In this document: in pieces, positions 6,391 to 10,330 of the stretch
Position numbering within the stretch: the first letter of the stretch is position 1
Layout of the letters: each line of letters begins with the position of its first letter
Assembly (NCBI GenBank): GCA_002733915.1
Contig: NVXN01000004.1
Location: 84,750 to 95,079, forward strand
From: Aequorivita sp.
GTDB taxonomy: Bacteria; Bacteroidota; Bacteroidia; Flavobacteriales; Flavobacteriaceae
Length of the DNA stretch: 10,330 nucleotides
Direction: 5' to 3'
The notes under the pieces: model-generated
What the model saw: the letters and a program-made list of their open reading frames with translations, nothing else
Told to the model about the DNA's origin: nothing
The model's database searches: none
Program-made: the position numbers and the translations under genes

Positions 6391-7047
6391 ATGGAAAAAC
6401 AGACTTTACTTTTAGAACATAATTATAGACCCGCAAAAAATGCCTCAGAAAACCCACCGGCAATCATAATGCTCCACGGTTTTGGAAGCGATGAAAATGA
6501 TTTGTTTTCCTTCGCCAGCGAATTGCCGGAAAAATATGTTATCATCTCCTTAAAAGCACCCATACGTTTAGAACCCTACGGAAATGCATGGTATAATATT
6601 TACTTTGATAATTCACAGGGAAAGTTCAGTGATGACGAACAGGCAATTGCCTCGCGCGAATTAGTTTCAAAATGTATAGATGAAGTGGTAAATAAATACA
6701 AAGTAGATGGCAATAACATTACCCTTCTCGGCTTTAGCCAAGGCACAATTTTAAGTTTTGCGATTGCCTTAAGCTATCCTGAAAAAGTAAAAAATGTAAT
6801 CGGTTTAAGCGGTTATGTTAATGAAGAGATTTTAAAAGATGGATATGCTAAGAATGACTTCAGCCAGCTTAAAATCTATACTTCACACGGAAGCGCCGAC
6901 CAAGTGATTCCCGTACAATGGGCCAGAAAAACAGAGCCTTTTTTAAAGAAACTGAATATAGCTTGTAAATATTCAGAATTTCCCGTCGGCCACGGAGTTG
7001 CCCCACAAAATTTTTACGAACTTAAAAATTGGTTGGAAAGTCAATAG
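6391..7047 (+). CDS. Phospholipase/carboxylesterase family serine hydrolase
   Basis: A 218-residue alpha/beta hydrolase of the Abhydrolase_2 (phospholipase/carboxylesterase) family, which cleaves short carboxyl esters or acyl chains in the cytoplasm. The family's landmarks are all present: the oxyanion loop MLHGFGSDE (28-35), the nucleophile elbow GFSQG with S116, the acid D170 in SHGSADQVIP, and the base H201 in VGHGV. The length matches the family's usual 210-230 residues. The start at MEKQTL was chosen because an earlier in-frame ATG (6277) would lie inside the DUF4870 gene and read through the terminator hairpin; the family normally begins shortly before the first beta-strand. There is no signal peptide. 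The gene converges on the minus-strand pair with only 22 bases between stops. The natural substrate cannot be read from the sequence. Confidence 0.93.
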   Translation: MEKQTLLLEHNYRPAKNASENPPAIIMLHGFGSDENDLFSFASELPEKYVIISLKAPIRLEPYGNAWYNIYFDNSQGKFSDDEQAIASRELVSKCIDEVVNKYKVDGNNITLLGFSQGTILSFAIALSYPEKVKNVIGLSGYVNEEILKDGYAKNDFSQLKIYTSHGSADQVIPVQWARKTEPFLKKLNIACKYSEFPVGHGVAPQNFYELKNWLESQ

Positions 7048-7069
7048 ACGGTAACCTGTTCACAATAAC

Positions 7070-7564
7070 TTAATTCTGATATAAAAAGGAAGCGATTGGC
7101 GTCAATTCAAGTTCATTTTTATCATTAAAGTAGTATTCCAAAATCATTTCACCCCAATACGTGTTATCGGTAAAGTCTGCAAGGATCCATTTATGATTGA
7201 GAAATTTCAATTTGTTTATTTTCATATCACCCGCCATTCCCTCAAATGGAACTAAGGGATTGTTCCCTTTTTTAAGATTGAAATCATAAATCTGATCAGA
7301 AACCATTGCTTCCACCTCGGCTGCCTCATAACCGCGGTTTTCAAAATAGGTCATTGCGTTGTCATTTCCCATTAAGGTAAAATAATTCAAGTTCATTATT
7401 TGGCCATGAAGCCCTTCGATAGAGTCGCTATATTTTTGAACTTTCGTTTGCAGATTTTCAATTTGGGCTTCCTGTGATTCAAAAATACTTTTCTCATTCA
7501 TATATTGGTAAATAATGAATAGCAAAGCAAAAAGAAACAAGTACATAAAAATTTTATTCCTCAT
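7070..7564 (-). CDS. Hypothetical membrane-anchored coiled-coil protein
   Basis: A 164-residue protein that I cannot assign to a family with known function. Residues 1-21 form a single N-terminal hydrophobic helix after MRNK (IFMYLFLFALLFIIYQYM), probably an uncleaved anchor. A heptad-like helix of about residues 26-60 (QEAQIENLQTKVQKYSDSI) looks like a coiled coil. The rest is a compact region ending in beta-rich sequence (HKWILADFTDNTYWGEMILE, then ELELTPIASFLYQ). No enzyme motif or cysteine pair is visible. I prefer the ATG, which lies two bases after the hydrolase stop; a TTG two codons earlier would overlap that stop. The close spacing implies one mRNA with the upstream metallo-hydrolase, and perhaps a shared process. 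The C-terminal domain probably faces the periplasm. Confidence 0.75.
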   Translation of the reverse strand: MRNKIFMYLFLFALLFIIYQYMNEKSIFESQEAQIENLQTKVQKYSDSIEGLHGQIMNLNYFTLMGNDNAMTYFENRGYEAAEVEAMVSDQIYDFNLKKGNNPLVPFEGMAGDMKINKLKFLNHKWILADFTDNTYWGEMILEYYFNDKNELELTPIASFLYQN

Positions 7565-7566
7565 GA

Positions 7567-8343
7567 TCAAATTGTTATAGTAAGTGTGTCATAAGCCAAG
7601 TGAACGTTTCTTGGAAGTTTTTTCTCTACTTTCGCGTGAAAGCCCATCAAATGGCTAATATGGGTGAAATATGTTTTCTCAGGTTTTATTTTTTTTACGA
7701 AATCAAGTGCTTCCGAAAGATTGAAATGTGAATAATGTGGCTCTTCGCGCAAGGCGTTTACAACTAAAACTTTTGTTCCTTTTATTTTTTCAATTTCTTC
7801 TTCAGCAATAGTTTTAACATCCGTCAAATAGGTAAAGCCTTCCACACGAAAACCTAAAACAGGAAGGTTGTCGTGATAAGCTTCTATTGGCACCACCTGC
7901 TTCCCTCCTAAAGTAAATTTATTCTCTTTATCAATTTCAATTTCTTCTACACTAGGCGCTCCGGGATATTTATTTTCAGTTTCAAAAATATAAGCAAAGC
8001 GTTCGTGCAATGATTTAAAAACTCGCTTATGGGCATAGAAAGGCATGTTGCCCTGCATAAAGTTAAATGGACGTATATCGTCCAAACCTGCGGTGTGGTC
8101 ACTGTGCTCGTGCGTTAAAAGAATGCCGTCCAGTTTTGAAACATTTTGGCGCAACATTTGCTGTCTAAAGTCTGGACCGCAATCAATAACGTAAGCAAAA
8201 TCATCCCATTGCAACAAAACCGAAACGCGCAAACGTTTATCTTTTGGGTCACTGCTTTTACAAACAGGGTGATCGCTTCCTATTACGGGTATGCCTTGTG
8301 AAGTTCCAGTGCCGAGAAATGTAACGCGGAATGTTGATTTCAT
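7567..8343 (-). CDS. PhnP-like metallo-beta-lactamase-fold hydrolase
   Basis: A 258-residue MBL-fold hydrolase, first gene of a two-gene minus-strand unit. The N-terminus FLGTGTSQGIPVIG with a following C28 resembles the PhnP/RNase Z-like branch. The metal-binding signature THEHSDH supplies H78, H80, D82 and H83. Further likely ligands are H157 (AYHD), D175 (TYLTDV) and a C-terminal histidine in YFTHISHLMGFH (H228 or H231). A conserved PHYSHFNLSEAL segment (202-213) corresponds to the HxSHLTxxEAL-like helix of this branch. Dinuclear zinc or manganese phosphodiesterase activity is therefore likely. PhnP itself opens a cyclic phosphoribosyl phosphate in phosphonate breakdown, but no phn gene is nearby, so the substrate here is open. 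There is no signal peptide, so it is cytoplasmic. The ATG is well supported by the conserved strand that starts at residue 6. Confidence 0.9.
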   Translation of the reverse strand: MKSTFRVTFLGTGTSQGIPVIGSDHPVCKSSDPKDKRLRVSVLLQWDDFAYVIDCGPDFRQQMLRQNVSKLDGILLTHEHSDHTAGLDDIRPFNFMQGNMPFYAHKRVFKSLHERFAYIFETENKYPGAPSVEEIEIDKENKFTLGGKQVVPIEAYHDNLPVLGFRVEGFTYLTDVKTIAEEEIEKIKGTKVLVVNALREEPHYSHFNLSEALDFVKKIKPEKTYFTHISHLMGFHAKVEKKLPRNVHLAYDTLTITI

Positions 8344-8348
8344 CTGCG

Positions 8349-8356
8349 CAAAAATA
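8349..8356 (-). promoter_or_regulatory. Predicted -7 element of the MBL hydrolase gene
   Basis: Read on the minus strand this is TATTTTTG, an exact TAnnTTTG match, five bases before the ATG at 8343. The transcript would be leaderless or nearly so. No obvious TTG lies at the -33 distance. Confidence 0.45.
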
Positions 8357-8367
8357 CTGGTATTTTT

Positions 8368-8397
8368 TTTGTTTACCTATTGTATTTGCTACCTTTG
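8368..8397 (+). promoter_or_regulatory. Predicted promoter of the 484-residue protein gene
   Basis: TTTG (8368-8371), an 18-base spacer and TACCTTTG (8390-8397) make the best full match in the window to the flavobacterial consensus TTG-N17-23-TAnnTTTG. Initiation would be near 8403, giving a leader of about 20 A-rich bases before the ATG at 8423. It is arranged divergently from the MBL hydrolase promoter element. Confidence 0.7.
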
Positions 8398-8422
8398 TTA
8401 TATAAAAAAATAGAACGTTGCT

Positions 8423-9877
8423 ATGCCGGAAACCATAATAGGAGACAAGGAATTTGAAAATATCCCCTCCATAAAAAGTAAGGCTTTACGAATCAATCTG
8501 AACGAAAACATTTACGGCACTTTTGCCGAAATTGGAGCCGGGCAAGAAACCGTTCGGAATTTTTTTAGGGCCGGTGGCGCCTCAGGGACCATCGCCAAAA
8601 CAATGTCTGCCTATGATAAGGATTTTAGCGACGCAATCTATGGAATAGAAGAAGATGGCCGATACGTAACAGAATCAAGACTTCAAAAGATGCTCTCGCA
8701 CGAGTTCAACTTGATAGAAGAGCGTATAAACCGTGAGAAACACCCCAACAGACTTTTCTTCTCGTACGCAAATACCGTTGCCACAATTGATTTTGCAAAA
8801 AAATATAAAGGGCATGGCTGGGTAGGAATTCGATATCAAATAGACCCAAAAGAACCTTATAACGAAATAACCCTGCACATTCGTTTTCACGAAAATGATG
8901 CACAATTACAGCAGATTACACTTGGTACTTTAGGTGTAAATTTAATTTATGGGGCATATTATAAATATGACCAACCCAATAAATTGCTTCGTTACCTGTA
9001 CGACCATATCGATAAAGATAAAATTGAAATTGACACCATAAATTTTTCGGGGCCCCGCTTTAAGGACGTTGACAACAGATTGATGAGTCTTCAGTTAATT
9101 AAAAACGGCATGACCGATGCGGTTATGTTTAACCCTGAAGGTCACAATATACTTCCGGCAAGAATTCTTTATAAGAAAAATATATTGGCCCTTCGCGGAA
9201 GCTTTAGACCTGTTACCAAGGTTAACATAGATATGTTTGAACGTTCCTATGAAATGTTTCTGAAGGAAAACAGGGTAGAAAAAGATAGAACTGAAGTAAT
9301 ATTTGAAATTACCCTTTCAAATTTGCGGGCCGAAGGTGAAATTGATGAAGAAGACTTTATGGACCGCGCCAGGCTGCTCTGTTCTTTGGGGCATACGGTT
9401 ATGATTTCAAACTTTCAGGAGTACTATAAGCTAGTTGAATATTTCTCCAGATATACAAAGATGCGAATGGGGCTTGCCATGGGCGTCAATAATTTAGTGG
9501 ACATTTTTGATGAAAAATATTATCGACACTTAAGTGGTGGTATTCTGGAAGCCTTTGGAAAATTATTTTTTAAAGATTTAAAGGTTTATCTCTATCCTAT
9601 GAAAGATGCGGAAACGGGAGAGTATACTAATAGTGAAAACCTGAAAGTGCATCCACGAATGAAAGAATTGTACAAATTCTTTAAATACAACGGCAAGGTT
9701 GTAGATATCACAGATTACAACCCTGACAACATGGAGATATTTTCTCGTGAAGTGTTGGCAATGATAGAAAATGGTGATGAAGGATGGGAACAGATGTTGC
9801 CACCTGGGGTTTCAGAAATTATAAAGGATAAACAACTTTTCAATTATAAGCCTACTGCTGAAAAGGTAGATAATTAA
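8423..9877 (+). CDS. Conserved cytoplasmic protein of unknown function
   Basis: A 484-residue soluble protein that I recognise as widespread in Flavobacteriaceae. From memory, its relatives are often given names such as TonB-dependent receptor or nicotinate-nucleotide adenylyltransferase. Neither fits: there is no signal peptide, TonB box, plug or beta-barrel pattern, and no HxGH nucleotidyltransferase motif. Blocks that look strongly constrained are the glycine-rich AEIGAGQETVRNFFRAGGAS (35-54), GHGWVGIRYQ (130-139), INFSGPRFKDVDNRLMSLQL (206-225), TDAVMFNPEGHNILPARILY (231-250) with ALRGSFRPVTKVN after it, MGLAMGVNNLVDIFDEKYYR (349-368) and the C-terminal HPRMKELYKFF. Alternating strands and helices suggest an enzyme-like or scaffold fold. 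The ATG follows a good promoter. Its stop codon overlaps that of the convergent peroxiredoxin gene. I give no function. Confidence 0.9.
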   Translation: MPETIIGDKEFENIPSIKSKALRINLNENIYGTFAEIGAGQETVRNFFRAGGASGTIAKTMSAYDKDFSDAIYGIEEDGRYVTESRLQKMLSHEFNLIEERINREKHPNRLFFSYANTVATIDFAKKYKGHGWVGIRYQIDPKEPYNEITLHIRFHENDAQLQQITLGTLGVNLIYGAYYKYDQPNKLLRYLYDHIDKDKIEIDTINFSGPRFKDVDNRLMSLQLIKNGMTDAVMFNPEGHNILPARILYKKNILALRGSFRPVTKVNIDMFERSYEMFLKENRVEKDRTEVIFEITLSNLRAEGEIDEEDFMDRARLLCSLGHTVMISNFQEYYKLVEYFSRYTKMRMGLAMGVNNLVDIFDEKYYRHLSGGILEAFGKLFFKDLKVYLYPMKDAETGEYTNSENLKVHPRMKELYKFFKYNGKVVDITDYNPDNMEIFSREVLAMIENGDEGWEQMLPPGVSEIIKDKQLFNYKPTAEKVDN

Positions 9878-10326
9878 TTCAGTATCTGCGCAGCGTGATC
9901 TTTGGTTTTAACCTTATCGATGACACGTGTTATGGTTCCGTTTTCATCCATTATAAAAGTTTTTCTGTGAATTCCGTCAAATTCCCTTCCCATAAACTTT
10001 TTGGGTCCCCACACTCCGAAACCATTGATTACCTCCATGTTCTCATCTGCCAGTAAAGGAAAGGGGAAATCATACTTTTCTTTAAATTTTTTTTGCCGTT
10101 TTTCACTATCGGCACTTACGCCCAATAATTCATAGCCTTCTTTTTGCAATTCTTTATAATTATCACGAAGATTACAAGCTTCCGCAGTGCACCCAGGGGT
10201 ATTGGCTTTGGGATAGATAAATACAATCCATTTCTTTCCCTTAAAATCTTTCGAGGAAATACTATTTCCATCTTGATCGTTTACTGTAAAATCTGGAGCT
10301 TTATCTCCTACCTTTAATGTTTTCAT
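9874..10326 (-). CDS. bcp: Thioredoxin-dependent thiol peroxidase (Bcp/PrxQ-type peroxiredoxin)
   Basis: A complete 150-residue atypical 2-Cys peroxiredoxin that reduces hydrogen peroxide and organic hydroperoxides in the cytoplasm with electrons from thioredoxin. It begins with the family's VGDKAPDF block. The active-site motif PKANTPGCTAEACNLRD gives P39, T43 and peroxidatic C46, with the resolving cysteine C51 five residues later as in E. coli Bcp. The catalytic arginine is R121 (GIHRKTF). Later blocks (LGVSADS, FPLLADE, FGVWGPKKFMGREF) fit the family, and the length is usual. The start matches family N-termini; only four bases upstream are in the window, so its promoter cannot be seen. 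The TAA stop shares two bases with the opposite-strand stop of the preceding gene. Codon use is like its neighbours. Confidence 0.97.
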   Translation of the reverse strand: MKTLKVGDKAPDFTVNDQDGNSISSKDFKGKKWIVFIYPKANTPGCTAEACNLRDNYKELQKEGYELLGVSADSEKRQKKFKEKYDFPFPLLADENMEVINGFGVWGPKKFMGREFDGIHRKTFIMDENGTITRVIDKVKTKDHAAQILN

Positions 10327-10330
10327 TATC

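Noticed and set aside
7565..7570. TTG start two codons upstream for the small minus-strand protein
   Set aside because: It would overlap the hydrolase stop and replace a good ATG without adding any conserved sequence. It remains possible but is less likely.

Overview
The window looks like ordinary chromosomal sequence from a member of the Flavobacteriaceae (Bacteroidetes). The evidence is a low G+C content, several copies of the Bacteroidetes promoter element TAnnTTTG just upstream of genes, almost no Shine-Dalgarno sequences, and gene families typical of this group: the TIGR02757/DUF2400 protein, a stand-alone BatA-domain protein, DUF4870 proteins, and a highly conserved flavobacterial 484-residue protein of unknown function. 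I see no tRNA, rRNA, CRISPR array, transposase, prophage or obvious horizontally acquired island.

Layout, left half. The window opens in the 3' end of a LolD-type ABC transporter ATPase, whose stop codon directly abuts a DUF2400 gene (146-910). This DUF2400 protein looks to me like a divergent HhH-GPD DNA glycosylase-fold protein. A promoter region leads to an orphan, soluble GAF-domain histidine kinase with a TTG start (1039-2244). After a 186-base gap comes a translationally coupled run: a BatA/VWA-like membrane protein (2431-4365), a dihydroorotase-like protein (4362-5618) and a small DUF4870 membrane protein (5619-5939). A second, paralogous DUF4870 gene follows at 5991-6314 and ends at a strong hairpin (6334-6372).

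Layout, right half. A promoter element directly after that hairpin drives a serine esterase of the phospholipase/carboxylesterase family (6391-7047). This gene converges on a minus-strand pair: a PhnP-like metallo-beta-lactamase-fold hydrolase (7567-8343) and a small membrane-anchored coiled-coil protein (7070-7564). A divergent promoter region (8344-8422) separates this pair from the 484-residue cytoplasmic protein of unknown function (8423-9877). That gene meets, stop codon to stop codon, a minus-strand Bcp-type peroxiredoxin (9874-10326).

Most points of interest are in the middle run. The dihydroorotase-like protein keeps the overall amidohydrolase layout but has lost nearly all metal-binding histidines, including both of the HxH motif, so it is probably a non-catalytic pseudo-enzyme. 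It is co-translated with a membrane-bound VWA-like protein and a small three-helix membrane protein. This suggests a membrane-linked or scaffolding role rather than simple pyrimidine synthesis, but that role is inference. No wholly new defence or mobile system is visible.
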